Shown piece by piece: positions 11,157-22,470 of a stretch of DNA of 64,000 nucleotides. The notes beneath the pieces are model-generated. The model was not told the DNA's origin, made no database searches, and saw only the letters and a program-made list of their open reading frames with translations. Both the position numbers and the translations under genes were made by a program. The first letter of the stretch is position 1; each line of letters opens with the position of its first letter. This DNA is from Proteles cristata cristata (taxonomy: Eukaryota > Chordata > Mammalia > Carnivora > Hyaenidae): contig JAESUZ010000986.1 of NCBI GenBank assembly GCA_017311185.1, positions 1-64,000 of the forward strand. Reading direction: 5' to 3'.

Positions 11157-11838
11157 GACTCTTTTGTGACTATGCTATATTTTATCACAGAATAAAAGTG
11201 ACAGTAAGTTCAATATGAATTGATGATATGATTTACTCAAAAAAGTTAGTTGTTCTTGTACATGGTATTATAAGAAGTTGGGAATTGAGGAAATTGCATT
11301 ATCTAGTCCTGATCATCAGATGCTTTAGTATGTTATTCAATTCTATACATCACATTTTAAGAGTGATACAGATAAATTAGAGTGTGTTCAGTGAACAGTG
11401 ATGAAGCTGGTGATGATTCTTAACTCTGCCACATGTGTGATAATTGAATAAAGAATCAAGAAGAGCAAGATGGAATAAGGGAGGAAAATGATCTATTGAG
11501 ACATGTCCATATATTTGAAAGGAAGACATGGAATGAGAACTTCATACTAAATATGTCAAATTATACAATTAAAATTAATAGGTGATATAAAGAAAAGGGT
11601 TTTATCTTAATACAACCAAGAACTTTCTAATAACTACATTTATTCAATAAGTTGTCTTGAGAAATAGTGAGTTTCCCATTGGTGGAGGTGTTCTGGCACA
11701 GACTGGATGACCTGCTGATGAAATATTATCAGGAGGTGGCCCTCAAAATCCCTCTGAATCCTAAGATTCTTAGAACATTTCCAGAAGTCTCTTGTCAACC
11801 TATAGTTTCTATTCAGTGTCTCCCACTTGAATGGCATC
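11157..11838. other. Unique-looking sequence, no gene seen
   Basis: A/T-rich DNA with only short chance ORFs (largest about 66 codons, on both strands over the same bases at 11640-11855). No repeat family recognised. Confidence 0.5.
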
Positions 11839-11930
11839 ATAGCTTAGTGACTTAAAGCACAGACCCTGGAACCAGATTTCTGGTTGTATCCTGGCTTTGC
11901 CAGTTAGCACCTGTGTAAACCAGAAAGAAA
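11839..11930 (+). repeat. MIR SINE fragment
   Basis: The order AGCTTAGTGACTTAAAGCAC, CTGGAACCAGATTTCTGG, TTTGCCAGTTAGCACCTGTG follows the tRNA-like head and core of a mammalian-wide MIR. It is diverged and lacks the 3' end. Confidence 0.75.
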
Positions 11931-12353
11931 CTTAAGAGAATAATCTATTCCCTTTTCTTACTCTTGGATTTAGGTACCTTGTCTGTCAAGTGACCTGGTC
12001 TTCATGGTATTGCTACAACACCTGTCCCACTATTATATGGTTCATCCAGTCATCATTATTAGGAGGTAGACTGTTAAAACTTAATGATGAGTCAGGAGTC
12101 TGTCTTTTGCAGTTTATGTGCAGCAGTGGAAGGGGCTAATCTATCTCAATCCAAATGTACCTGTTTATATTGGAAGGTTAAATTTTAGACACCATGTCCT
12201 GATTTTGAAAGAGCAATTTTCAGGATAAGGGATGTTAAGCTGATATTCTGGAGGCCATAAGTTTATTTTCTGGTCATACACAGAAAGCAATTATTAGATT
12301 GAGGTTTTCTAAAAATAGTGGTAATAGAAGAAACACAAAGTGACAGTTACTAC
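11931..12353. other. Unique-looking sequence, no gene seen
   Basis: No coding region, RNA gene or recognised repeat between the MIR and the next SINE. Confidence 0.45.
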
Positions 12354-12370
12354 ATTTATAGGGTTTTTAA

Positions 12371-12553
12371 AGTTTTCATTTTTATTTATTTTGAGATAAA
12401 GAAAGAACATTAGTGGGGGAAGGACAAAGAGAGAGAGAGAAAGAGAATCCCAAGTAGTGCAGAGACCCACATAGGGCTTGAATTCATGAGCCTCAAGATC
12501 ATGACCTGAGCCAAAGTTGGACACTCAATCAACTTAGCCACCCAGGTTTTCCT
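12371..12553 (-). mobile_element. CAN-SINE (tRNA-derived), diverged
   Basis: Reverse-strand SINE: tRNA-like head at the right (GGTGGCTAAGTTGATTGAGT), B-box region, GA-rich body as seen on the + strand, and an A-rich tail at the left. Imperfect flanking repeats (12354-12370 and 12554-12569, sharing TAGGTTTTTAA-like cores) may be the TSD. Lost CpGs and short body suggest an older copy. Confidence 0.85.
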
Positions 12554-12569
12554 AAATTTAGGTTTTTAA

Positions 12570-12969
12570 TGGGACAAAGAAAAAAGGAAAAGAAAGGACA
12601 CATGAAAGGAAGCTATTTCTTTTTAGACTTGATTTACATGAGTACATCTCCTACCAATGATTGGTTGTGGTTGGGAAGGGACCAGAGACAGGGAAATGCA
12701 AACCCATGGGGAATAGAGTATATCTAGGCAGTGGTGAGACTTGGACCTGGAGTTATCTAAATCCATATAAGCCTTGAGAACTATGCTCTGGATATTGGAG
12801 CATGAACTCATACCTATTCTATAAATTCTCATGAATGGTCTGAGTATTGTGCTACCTCTGTATGAAGAAGAGAAAAGGCAGAGAGGTTATCAGCTCTAAG
12901 TGGCTCTGGGTGGCTCTAGAGATAGCATGAGTCTGCTTATCACAGCTTTCTGAATTTGGTATAACTTAT
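12570..12969. other. Unique-looking sequence, no gene seen
   Basis: No feature recognised. Confidence 0.45.
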
Positions 12970-13210
12970 TATATCAGTCAGGGTAGGCTAGGTAATGTTG
13001 CTATAACAAAGCACTACCAAATCTTGATGGCTTACAATCTCAGAGGTATATTTTTTTCTTACACAGCATGCTTACCCTGCCTCTGTCCCCCTCCTTCACA
13101 ATCCATTAGGGTGGAAGAGTAGGCTTTCTGTGTTTTCCTGTCTTGTTGGTACTTTCTTTGAGTCACAATAATCTCTTTGATGTAGGGGGAATTCTCTGGG
13201 AATATAACAG
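12970..13210 (-). repeat. Possible ancient LTR-like repeat
   Basis: The pattern GGTAATGTTGCTATAACAAA, then CTCAGAGGTATATTTTTTTC resembles the end of an old mammalian MaLR or related repeat read in antisense. It is diverged; family and ends are uncertain. Confidence 0.35.
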
Positions 13211-13565
13211 TTAAATGACTGTCAAGAAACAAGAGTAATAGCAAGAACAATAAAAAAAATTGGTTTAATATTTACAAAGTATCAACTCCATTAAATTTGA
13301 ACAAAGCTGAAATTTTATAAATTTAAATATGGAAGTTATTAGAAAAATGCTGATTAATTGGATATAGAGAGAAATACAGGCTGATTACTAGAGTCGTGGC
13401 ATATCTAGCCAGTTGGTGGGTGGTAATGCCATTCAATGAGATGAATATGGCTCAGAGATAGGTAAAGATATGAGGGAGAAAACCAAGAGTTCTGTTAATA
13501 TATTTTAGCTGAAGAATGTATAATTATGGGTGGTTATTTTTTTTCTTTTTTTGGTCTGGAGGGAA

Positions 13566-13796
13566 TTTTTTAAGTTTATTTATTTATTTTGAGAGTGAGA
13601 GAGAGAGAGAGAAAGAGAGAGAGAGTGAGCATGCCTGTGAGGGAGGGGAAGAAAGAGAGGGAGAGAGAGAATCCCAAGCAATCTCTACACTGTTAACATG
13701 AAGTCTGACATGGGGCTGGATCTCAGGAACCATGAGATCATGACCTGAACCAAGATCAAGAGTCGGACACTTAACCTATTGAGCCACCCAGCTCCT
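13566..13796 (-). mobile_element. CAN-SINE, long GA-rich body
   Basis: Reverse-oriented SINE ending at right with GGTGGCTCAATAGGTTAAGT (tRNA-like head) and at left with an A-rich tail (TTTATTTATTTATTTTGA on the + strand). The GAGA microsatellite at 13591-13670 is the expanded CT body. No clear TSD. Confidence 0.88.
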
Positions 13797-14842
13797 CTGG
13801 TCTTTTTAAAGGATGCTTTAATAGTAAAAGTAATTTAATGACCAAAGGAAATATGTAGGTAACATTCTGAATTCTGCATTTGGGACATCTGCTGGTTTTA
13901 TGGCTCCATCCCAGCCTGGGTTGGGCCCAACATGACAAGGAGGAACATTGCTGGAGGAGCCTGAGATGAGCCTCCTATGGTTTTCTAGATGGTTCTTGCT
14001 GAGTGGAAAGGAAGGGCTTATGGCTCAGGTTGACAGGATGGTGCTAAATACCTCTTTTTGGTGCAGGGTGGCTTGATGGATGCTTTTGAAAATTTTTTTA
14101 ATGTTTCTCAGCTTGAAAATGTTTCCAATTTCCATCTTTTTCATGGGAATTTATTGAACATAAGTAAGTTAAATGTTTTTCTCATTAACCAGAGGACTTA
14201 ATCATGTAGTATGACAAAAGAAAGAAAGACAGAAAAGATTCACAATTCCCAAGGGTGGGCAATTCCCTTGAAGGGGTGGATTATTCATGGAAGCTGTTTG
14301 TTTGGCTTGGGTTTTCTCTGAGTTTATTGTTCTCCTAACTTTGGAGTTCACTTGATACCTTGAGTATTTTTGACTACCTTTCTTGATGCTGTCTTTCTTT
14401 CTAGAGCTTGTGCTCTGAATACAGGGCCATCCAAGGGGCTTGTGTGCGACCTCCAACAAGTGCCCTTTCCTCTGAACTCCTTTTCAGAAAGGTAAATTCT
14501 CTAACAAGGGGAAATAACATTATATAAGGATAGCCTGTGTACAATGTCAACCAACCCAGTTAAGTCAGGTCATGGTGATTTAGGCTTTGTTGTATGTTTG
14601 TTTCAACTGTTGCTGTTTAAATCTCTTATAGAAGAATTTAGTTATTTTTCTAATTTAGTAAATAGATTGGCATTTTCTATGGCAAATGATAATTGTGCTT
14701 ACGTTGCAATGTAAATATGTAAACCATTGTCAATAAAGAGTGATAGGACTTATGCAATACAGTTTTTAGATGTTTCTTCCATAAGCTATTAATTTCTTTA
14801 TTCCTAAATGCTTCTTGGTATTCAATTGGGGTATAAAAACCT
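13797..14842. other. Unique-looking sequence, no gene seen
   Basis: About 1 kb without recognised repeat or credible coding signal. The longest ORF (85 codons, minus, 14202-14459) has no recognisable domain and is within chance length. Confidence 0.45.
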
Positions 14843-15051
14843 TTTTTTACATTTATTTATTTTTGAGAGACAAAGAGAGACAGAGCACAAGTTGGGATGG
14901 GGCAGAGAGAGAATGAGACACAGAATCTGAAGCAGGCTCCAGGCTCTGAACTGTCATTACAGAGCCTGATACAGGGCTCAAACTCACAAACCATGAGATC
15001 ATGACCTGAGCCGAAGTTGGACACTTAACCCACTGAGCCACCCAGGCACCC
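14843..15051 (-). mobile_element. CAN-SINE (felid type)
   Basis: The right end gives the head GGGTGCCTGGGTGGCTCAGT; the B-box region and the body CAGAGCCTGGAGCCTGCTTC follow on the reverse strand, and the tail is AAAAATAAATAAATGTAAAA. No TSD recognised. Confidence 0.92.
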
Positions 15052-15812
15052 ATCAAGTGGGTAATTTTTAAGAATCATAGGGAATGTTAAGATTAAGTGC
15101 CTGATCTTGAGTTGCTTATAAACTAGAATGAAAGAAGACATGCAGTTGGGAAAATAGTTACCAATACCTGGCAAAATATGACAAATGCTATGTGAGTCAA
15201 GCAGAGAGAAAAGGCTATAGGAGTTCAGTAAGGGTATATAGTCCCTGTGCACAGCATGATCTGAGTAAGCTTCTTGGAAGAAATGGAATTAGAGTTGAGC
15301 TTTGAAGTCTGGATTAGTAGAATGGACAGTGGAGGGAGGAATTTTTCAGGGAGGGAAAGAAGCAAAAGAATTTTGATGAAAAAGTATAATACATGTGTGA
15401 GTGGGTCAGGGCAGCATTGCAATGAACAGACCAATTTGTTTGGAACAGAAACCACCCCACCCCCACCACTAATCCTATTAATTGAAGGGTTCATTAAGTT
15501 GAAGTAAAGTCTGGTTCCTTACCCTTCCAAATCTGAATCAATTTCCTTATTTGAAAAATGGAGTTAATCATACTGAACAGCCATCGATGCTACAAGGCTT
15601 AAATGAGATATAAGACTAAAATCACCTCTTCACTCAGGTCCTTGAGTTCAGCTTAATTTCAGTGCCTTTATACCATAAAGAAAATCCCTCTTATAGATCA
15701 TTTAAATTCGATTACTATTGCATTTCTTTAGACCAGTTTCTAGTCACTTTCTGGTTTAGGAGAATTTTCTTGGCAGAAGCCATCTGTACATGAAAGGATA
15801 CCAATGTCACAT
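15052..15812. other. Unique-looking sequence, no gene seen
   Basis: No coding signal. Short ORFs of 75-89 codons on both strands overlap each other, as expected by chance. Confidence 0.45.
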
Positions 15813-15823
15813 TTAAGAGTTTT

Positions 15824-16022
15824 TTTTTTTAAATGTTTTATTTATTTCTAGGAGAGAGAGAGACAGCATGAGCAGGGGAGGGTCAGAAAGAGAAGGAGAC
15901 ACAGGCTCTGAAATAGGCTCCAGGCTCTGAGCTGGCAGTCAGTACAGAGCCCGACACGGGGCTTGAGATCATGACCTAAGCAAAAGTCGGACACTTAACT
16001 GACTAAGCCACCCAGGCGCCCC
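15824..16022 (-). mobile_element. CAN-SINE with TSD
   Basis: Head at right (GGGGCGCCTGGGTGGCTTAG), then the TTTTGCTTAGGTCATGATCT box and a CT-rich body with a CTAGAAATAAATAAAACATT tail. Flanked by TTAAGAGTTTT (15813-15823) and TTAAGAGCTTT (16023-16033), a TSD with one mismatch. It shares the GCTTAGGTCATG variant with the SINEs at 27687, 35032 and 63062. Confidence 0.94.
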
Positions 16023-16033
16023 TTAAGAGCTTT

Positions 16034-17014
16034 AAATAAATAATTCATCACTAACTCATGCAGGGTGGCTAGAGCATAGCAAGCTAAAAGGGAGTAGTTG
16101 GAGATAAGAAAGCATTCTTTTCTTTTTGTAGTTATATCAACATCTTTCATGACATAAATTTCATGTAAACAATAGACAAAATATATGCCACTGCTCTAAG
16201 GAATTCAATTTAAAACTGACTGCTGTTACATTTGATCCATAGAGGAAAATGACTCAAATCTGGGAAGAAGGAGCACTGTACTATGTCTAATCTCCGTGCC
16301 ATATTAGACTGTTTACACCAGCTTGAGTGGTTGTGATGGGGTCGTCTACATAATTTGGTTCTTGTCCTTGTGACTCACTGTTTCTGCTGTGGAGTTAACT
16401 CCCTGCAGTGGAAAAGGGAGGAATTACTTGCCAGACCATATGGAGTAGAAAACAGCAGATTGACTGAGGTTTTGGTAGAAACAGAGTATATAAACCTAAG
16501 TCTCCCAGAGGATAACCTTGGAAAACTCTTTTAAATAGCATCCTCATAGAGGTGTCTAATTTTTAAGATCTATCTTGAAACCTTAAGATTCCCTAAGTTT
16601 GTGGGGAAAAAATTGAGAGATGACAAATGTTGCAAGGTATGCAATTTCACTGCCTTTGCTTAAGTTTCCAGTTTTGAGAGTCTAGAAAAAAGAATGGCTT
16701 CCTTTGATTTGCTGTAACTCTGCCTTGGCTAGGAGGTCTGACCAAGGCCATGTGTGTATAGGAGATTCTTGGACTTCAGTTCTATAAACTTAACTTTCTG
16801 TGGTCCAACATAGAAGCTAACATTCAGGAGTGTGAATGAGCCAATGAAACTGGAAAACTGGAAATGCATGTGGTTCCAAGAGGGATTAGAAAATATTCCT
16901 CCTGGTTTCTGACCCCATGGATTTCTTGATTAATGGTGGCCTTAAATCCACAGTGTACCTGGATTATACGTAGAACTGTTACAGAAAAATGTAGCTTCTT
17001 TATCGAACTCATTC
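16034..17014. other. Unique-looking sequence, no gene seen
   Basis: No recognised repeat, RNA gene or coding region. Confidence 0.45.
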
Positions 17015-17310
17015 ATCATAAACTGAGCAACTTCTGTATACCAGCTGTGTGTTAAGTGATAGGAATAGAAAAATTAACAGGATACAGCCTTGTGGGAATC
17101 AATAGTCTAATGGAGAGAAGTGTATGTATGTAACTGTAAACAGTTATAGAGAAATGTGATAAGTGTTATGATAAAGGAATCTATAGTGAGCTATGTTAGC
17201 AAAGAGGAGAAAGCATTTAAATCTGCTGATGTTTGGAGGACAGGGTCAGAGAAATCTCTGTAGAAGAGCTAACCCTATAGTAGGTCTCATAGGATGAATA
17301 GGAGGAGGCA
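17015..17310 (-). mobile_element. L2 LINE fragment
   Basis: The + strand shows the reverse of an L2 3' region: TGAGCAACTTCTGTATACCA, a TAATGGAGAGAAGTGT block, GAAATGTGATAAGTGTTATG, and further on AGGACAGGGTCAGAGAAATC. Strongly diverged. Confidence 0.6.
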
Positions 17311-17324
17311 AGTACTGAAGGCCT

Positions 17325-17366
17325 AAATCAGGAGTCAGGTGCTTAACTGACTGAACTGCCCAGATC
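17325..17366 (-). repeat. Possible CAN-SINE head remnant
   Basis: GGAGTCAGGTGCTTAACTGA, then CTGAACTGCCCAG resembles the reversed tRNA-like head of the CAN-SINEs, but no body or tail follows. Confidence 0.35.
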
Positions 17367-18059
17367 TCAGAGAGATCTTCAAATTAATTGGCTGATAGGT
17401 CCCAAAAGTTAAAGAAGAAGAAATCGACTCTAAGTTAGAGCACAAAAGAGCAAAAGTAGGAGTTAGGGAGTTCTGACAGGAGACCTGGCATACTTGGAAG
17501 AGTTGAACTAACTTATAAGGGGACTATTTCAGATCCAAGTTAAAGGAACCAACAAAGGATAGTGAGGCACCTAGGAACTAGCAACAGCAGGAAGCTGTTA
17601 CTACTTTTGGCCTGAAAGGGCAAGGGGAGGAAATGGTGTTCTTGCAGCTCAGTGAGAGCTAAAGCCATAAATGAGGAGAAACAGTGGTTCAGGACCAGTT
17701 GCTGTGAAGAAACACAACTTCTGTCACAATTACTGAGAGGCAAGGAGGGAGCAGGGAATGAATACCTCAAACTCAGCTTCCTGTACCCTTTGATATAGGC
17801 CAAATCAATGGCAGCCAGAGGACAAGGGAGCCCTGATGACAAATTCTGTAGAGATCAGCCCTTAGGTTACTTCCGAGAGCCCAATACCAGTATATGTGAT
17901 AATTTATATAATGATACATGATAATAAAGTTGTCCCAATGACACACCATTGGGTTTCATTGCCCCTGGCTAGAACCAAGCTGTGAGTTCTCAGACTCCTA
18001 CAGTACACTCTCTGTTGCTGCTATTTTGAAAGACCATACAGCTATGTACCCATGGCTAT
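17367..18059. other. No gene seen; possible old LTR-like piece
   Basis: A 100-codon minus ORF at 17540-17842 has no recognisable domain. The segment 17560-17870 has a composition reminiscent of old LTR-like repeats, but I cannot assign it. Confidence 0.35.
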
Positions 18060-18833
18060 AACCAAAACAATATTTTTATTACATCAATTATATTGTATAT
18101 TTATTCATTTAAAAATTTGCCATATATAGGTGTAAAATGGTATCTTATTATGCATGTAATCTGCATTTTCCTGATGAATAATGATACTGAATATTTTTTC
18201 AAGTGTATATCTGCCATTGATATTTTTTCTGTAGTGAAGTCTGTATCCAAATTGTTTGTTTACCTTACCTATTTTTGAGTTTTATGTGTGAGGCATTATT
18301 TTTCTTATATTTTAGCTTTGAGAATTAATCTACGAATTTGACACAACTTTTGACATGTATTTTCATTTTAATTCAATTCAAAATATTTTCTAATCCAGTT
18401 TTTACCTTCATTTTGACTTGTAGGTTATTTAAACATGTGTTGTTTAGTTTCCAAATTTGGAGATCTTTCAATCCCTTTCTTTTATTGACTTCTAAGTCTC
18501 ATTATCTGTGTTCAGAGAACATACTTTCTCTGATTTAATCCTTTTAAATTAGTTATTCTGTGCTGAGAATATAGTCAATATCTTGGTGAGTGTTCCATGT
18601 TTATTTGAAGAGTATGTACTCTGCTCTTGTTAGATGGAATATGCCTATAATCATTGGGTCAATTTAGTGTATAGTGTTATTTAGGTCTTCTACATCATCA
18701 ACTGATTGTTGTGTGTACCTGTTTTTATCAATTTTTTAAGAAAGAAGTGTTGACATCTCCAGTCATAATTGTGTATTTATTTCTCCTTTCAGTTCTATAG
18801 TTTTTACTTTATGTATTTTTAAGCTATATTCTT

Positions 18834-19039
18834 TTTTTATAGTTTATTTATTTTTGAAACAGAGAGAGACAGAGCATGAGTGGGGGAGGGGCAGAAAGAG
18901 AGGGAGACTCTCTCAGAAGCAGGCTCCAGGCTCTGAGTTGTCAGCACAGAGCCCGACGTGGGGCTCAAACCCATGAACCAGGATATAGTGACCTGAGCCA
19001 AAGTTGGAGGCCTAAGGACTGAGCCACGCAGGTACCCCT
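18834..19039 (-). mobile_element. CAN-SINE with 13-bp TSD
   Basis: Reverse SINE with tail at left (TTATAGTTTATTTATTTTTG) and degraded head at right (GGGGTACCTGCGTGGCTCAG on the reverse strand). TSD AAGCTATATTCTT (18821-18833) matches AAGCTGTATTCTT (19040-19052) with one mismatch. Inserted in the ancient L1. Confidence 0.93.
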
Positions 19040-20113
19040 AAGCTGTATTCTTAATGTATATACATGTAACATTATTTCCTCTTGATGAATTTACCTTGTT
19101 ACTATTATGTGATATTTTTAAATGTAACTTATTCTGAAGTCTGTTTTAACTGGTATTAATCTAGGTACTCCATCTTCCTTTAATCAGTAGCATAATTTTC
19201 TTATCCTTTTACTTTTTAGTTATCTATGTATTAATATTTAGGCATATTTGTTGTAGAAAACACATAGTTGGATCTTACTTTTTTTAGCCAACATGACAAT
19301 ATCAGTTCCTTAATTGAAGTGTTAATTTCAGCTATATTTAATATAATTGTTGATGTGGTCAGGCTTTAATATGCCATCTGCTATGTTTTCTATGTCTCAT
19401 TAGCTTTTTGTTCCTCATTTCCTCTCTAGTGCCTACTTTGAAATAAATATTTTTATTATTTCATCCATTTTCAAAATGGGCTTATTAGTCATTGCTCTAG
19501 AATTTATAAAAAAACTTTTTTAACTTTCAAATATATTTTACTTCCAAATATATTATTTTACATAGTATAGAAATCTTACCAAATACACTTTCATTTCCTC
19601 TCTTGATCTCTGTGCTGTTGTTATATATTTTGTCTTACATATATTATCAAATGAATAAATATACTGTTACTATCATAGCTGTAAAAAGTCCATTATATTT
19701 TAAAGAAATTCAAAATAAGAAAAATGTCTTTTGCATTTAACTGTATTTTTGCCATTTCTAGTGCCCTTTATTCTCTTATATAGATTAAGTTTTCTACCTG
19801 GTGTCATATTTCTTCTGCCTAAAGAACTTCTTTAATATTTCTTTTATTTCATGTTTGCAGACAATGAATTCTCTCCGCTTTTATTTGTCTGAGAAAGCCT
19901 TTATTTCTTCTTTATTTTGAAATACATTTTTGTGGAGTATAGTATTCTGTTAAGTTTTTTGTTTCTTTCATTACTTTAAAGATGTTTCATTATTTCCTGG
20001 ATTGGATACGTTGACAAAAAGTCTGTTATAATCTCTACTTCCTTTGTAAGAAATGTTTCTTTTCTCTTTCTCTAATTCAGTATTTTTTCTTTATATTTGA
20101 ATTTCAGCAGTTT

Positions 20114-20239
20114 TCTTATCTTTTTTTAAAACAAGTTTTTATGTATTTAAGTAATCCCTATACACAGTGTAGGGCTCACATTCATGACCCCCAAATCGAC
20201 AGTTGCACACTCTTCTGACTGAGCCAGCCAGGTGCCCCC
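20114..20239 (-). mobile_element. Short, older CAN-SINE variant with perfect TSD
   Basis: A SINE of about 126 bp whose head (complement of CTGACTGAGCCAGCCAGGTG) and short body lack the CT-rich expansion. The 16-bp TSD TGAATTTCAGCAGTTT is exact at 20098-20113 and 20240-20255. The body variant (AGTCAGAAGAGTGTGCAACT on the reverse strand) differs from the other copies and marks another subfamily. Confidence 0.92.
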
Positions 20240-20627
20240 TGAATTTCAGCAGTTTGACTATAGTTATCATAGCTGTGTTTTTTTAATTTGTATTTATCTT
20301 GTTGAAGTTTTCTGGGATTCTTTGATTTTTTTTTCATTTTGTTTTTATGCCTTTCTTAATTTCAGAAAATTCTCAACCATTACCTTTATCTATTCTGTTT
20401 TCTCTCTCTCTCTTCTTATTCTGGGAATTAGTTATGGAATTACATGTTAGACTATGGTTTTCTTTAAAAATTTAGATAATATATTCTTTTTTTCCTCCCA
20501 CTTTCCCCCTTGATTTTTCATTTTGGATAGTTCATATCTATTGAGTTCATTGGTTATTTCCTTGCTGTGTCCAGTCGGCAGATAATTTTGCAAAGGAAAA
20601 AAATAGTGTTTAATATTTCCATCTGTA

Positions 20628-21325
20628 TTAGTTTCCTCCTTCTGCTGTAACAAATTACCACTATGGCTTAGAACCATACAACTTTATGGGGCACCTGGGT
20701 GGCTCAGTCGGCTAAGTGTCCAACTTTGGCTCAGGTCATGATCTCACAGTTTGTGGATTTGAGCCCCACATCGGGCTCTGTGCTGACAGCTAGCTCAGAG
20801 CCTGAAGCCTGGAGAGGGATTCTCTGTCTCCCTCTCTCTCTGACCCTCCCCTGCTCATGCTGTCTCTATCTCTCTCTCAAAAATAAATAAAAACATTTTT
20901 AAAAAGAACCATACAACTTCATTATTTTAAAATTCTGAAGGTCAAAAGTCTGAAGTGTGTCTCACTTGGCTAAAACCAAGGTGTCGGTAAGGCTGTTTTC
21001 CTTGTAGAGTCTCTAGAGGATAATGTTTTTCTTTGCCTTTTCCAAATTCTAGAAATTGTCTGCATTCCTTGACTCATGGTATCTTCCTCCATCTTCACAG
21101 TGAGCAGCATAGCATCTTCAAATCTCTAACTTCCCCTTTTACTTAGAACTCTTGTCATTACATTGGGCCTCTCCAGATAATCCAGGATAATAACCCCATT
21201 TCATGACCCTTAACTTAATCACACCTATAAAGTCCCCTTTGACATGCAAGGTAACATACAGGTCTAGAGGATTAAGATGTAGGGATTTTCGGGGTCATTA
21301 TTCTGCTAACCGGAGCATTTTTTTA
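20628..21325 (-). mobile_element. MaLR/MLT1-like solo LTR, antisense
   Basis: The + strand begins GTATTAGTTTCCTCCTTCTG, continues TAACAAATTACC, and later has AAGGTGTCGGTAAGGCTG, TCATTACATTGGGCCTCTCC and a final GGGGTCATTATTCTGC. This order is the reverse of an ERVL-MaLR LTR. It is a long-dead retroviral-like LTR without coding sequence and carries a SINE insertion at 20685-20904. Confidence 0.7.
20685..20904 (+). mobile_element. CAN-SINE with 15-bp perfect TSD
   Basis: Forward SINE: ATGGGGCACCTGGGTGGCTC head, A box TGGCTCAGTCGG, B-box region, CT-rich body, tail AAAAATAAATAAAAACATTT. TSD AGAACCATACAACTT is exact at 20670-20684 and 20905-20919. It is nested in the LTR, so it is younger than the LTR. 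Confidence 0.96.
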
Positions 21326-21344
21326 TGGTTTCTATATTTAGTGG

Positions 21345-21795
21345 GTTGAATGGTGGCCCCCATAGGATATACCCATGTCCACATCCCAGGAACCTGTGAA
21401 TATTATCTTATTTGGGATATAGTGAAATTGAGGTTCTTGAAATGAGATTATCCTAGACTACATCTGTGGGTCTTAAATCCAATGTTAAGTATCTTTATAA
21501 GAGACAGAAGAAGACACAGATACACAGATAAGAAGACAATGTGAGGATGAAGGCAGATATTGGAGTGATGTGGCCACAAGTGAAAGAAGCCAAGGAATGT
21601 TGATGATTACCAGAAACTAGAAAAAGAAGCAAGGAAGAATTCTCTTCTAGAGCTTCTAAAGGTAGTGTTGCCCTGCTGATACCTTCACTTCAGATTTTAG
21701 GTCTCTGAACTGTGAAAGAATAATTTTCTCTTATTTTGGGTCACCTAATGTTTGGTAATTTTATACAGTACCACTAGGAAATGGGTACATCTCCC
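21345..21795 (+). mobile_element. MaLR/MLT1-like LTR, sense
   Basis: AGTGGGTTGAATGGTGGCCC start, CAGGAACCTGTGAATATTAT, CTTTATAAGAGACAGAAGAA, GTGATGTGGCCACAAGTGAA, CTGCTGATACCTTCACTTCA and a terminal GAAAGAATAATTTTC in the order of an ERVL-MaLR LTR. It lies 20 bp from the antisense LTR at 20628-21325, making an inverted pair. Confidence 0.72.
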
Positions 21796-22470
21796 TGTGT
21801 AATTTTCCCATCTGTTCATTCATGTGTTATACTTTTTCCACTAGGACCTTTAACATGAATATAGTTATTTTAAAGTTCCTGTCTGTTAGTTTCAATATCT
21901 GGGCCAAATCTTGTGTCTGTTTTATCTCTTGACAGTGGGTCATTTTGTTCTTGCTCTTTATGTTCACCACAATTTTGTTTATATACCAGATAATATATAT
22001 AAAAGAACATTAGAGATTGGAGCCCAGAAACTGGATATGCCTTTTTTTCCTATTAGGTCATTAATCTTTGAGGAATTGAGGCTATACAGTAAATGAACTG
22101 GGTTTGGATTTGCTGTCATATTGATGTGTGAGTTCTAGGCTGTAGTGAACACTGGGCTTCAAATTTCTCCAGTGATGGACTGCTACTTCCTTGTTGTTGA
22201 TGTGATGCCTGGAATACTAGAGAAATTTTCTGAATGTATCCTTCTCCATCCTCAACTTTTACCATTCCTTAAGTGCCCTTGCCACAAAGGGGATTTCTCT
22301 CCACCTTCTTGTTTTTCCTCTAGCTTGGACTTCTATTGCTTGTTACTCTGTGCACAGCTCATGATAGGCTAAGGGTTTTCACTTCTCCTACTTTGGTCTG
22401 TCTTTGGAAGACCTTATGGCCCTGAGCCTCATTTGTCAGGCTGTTTGATCATTCCTAACTCTCTGCCAGA
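21796..22470 (-). mobile_element. Ancient L1, 5' UTR part (continuation)
   Basis: TTAAAGTTCCTGTCTGTTAG, TTTCAATATCTGGGCCAAAT and CTCTTGACAGTGGGTCATTT are the reversed 5' UTR pattern of old L1. The orientation and order fit the L1 at 18060-20600, split by the LTR pair. The right boundary is unclear and may extend to about 23100. Confidence 0.55.

Larger units (their letters stand above)
18060..20600 (-). mobile_element. Ancient L1 (L1M-type), ORF2 5' part to ORF1
   Basis: Read on the reverse strand, the order is ORF1 coiled-coil region (about 20560-20340), ORF1 C-terminal domain (19990-19820, complement of GAATTCTCTCCGCTTTTATT and TGTCTGAGAAAGCCTTTATT) and the endonuclease part of ORF2 (19450-18100, including the complement of TGGTATTAATCTAGGTACTC). 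Highly diverged, with no useful frame left. Interrupted by two SINEs (18834-19039 and 20114-20239). It seems to resume at 21796 beyond two LTRs. Confidence 0.75.

Noticed and set aside
13516..13701. Plus ORF rich in Glu/Arg/Ser
   Set aside because: It is a translation of the GA-rich body of a SINE.
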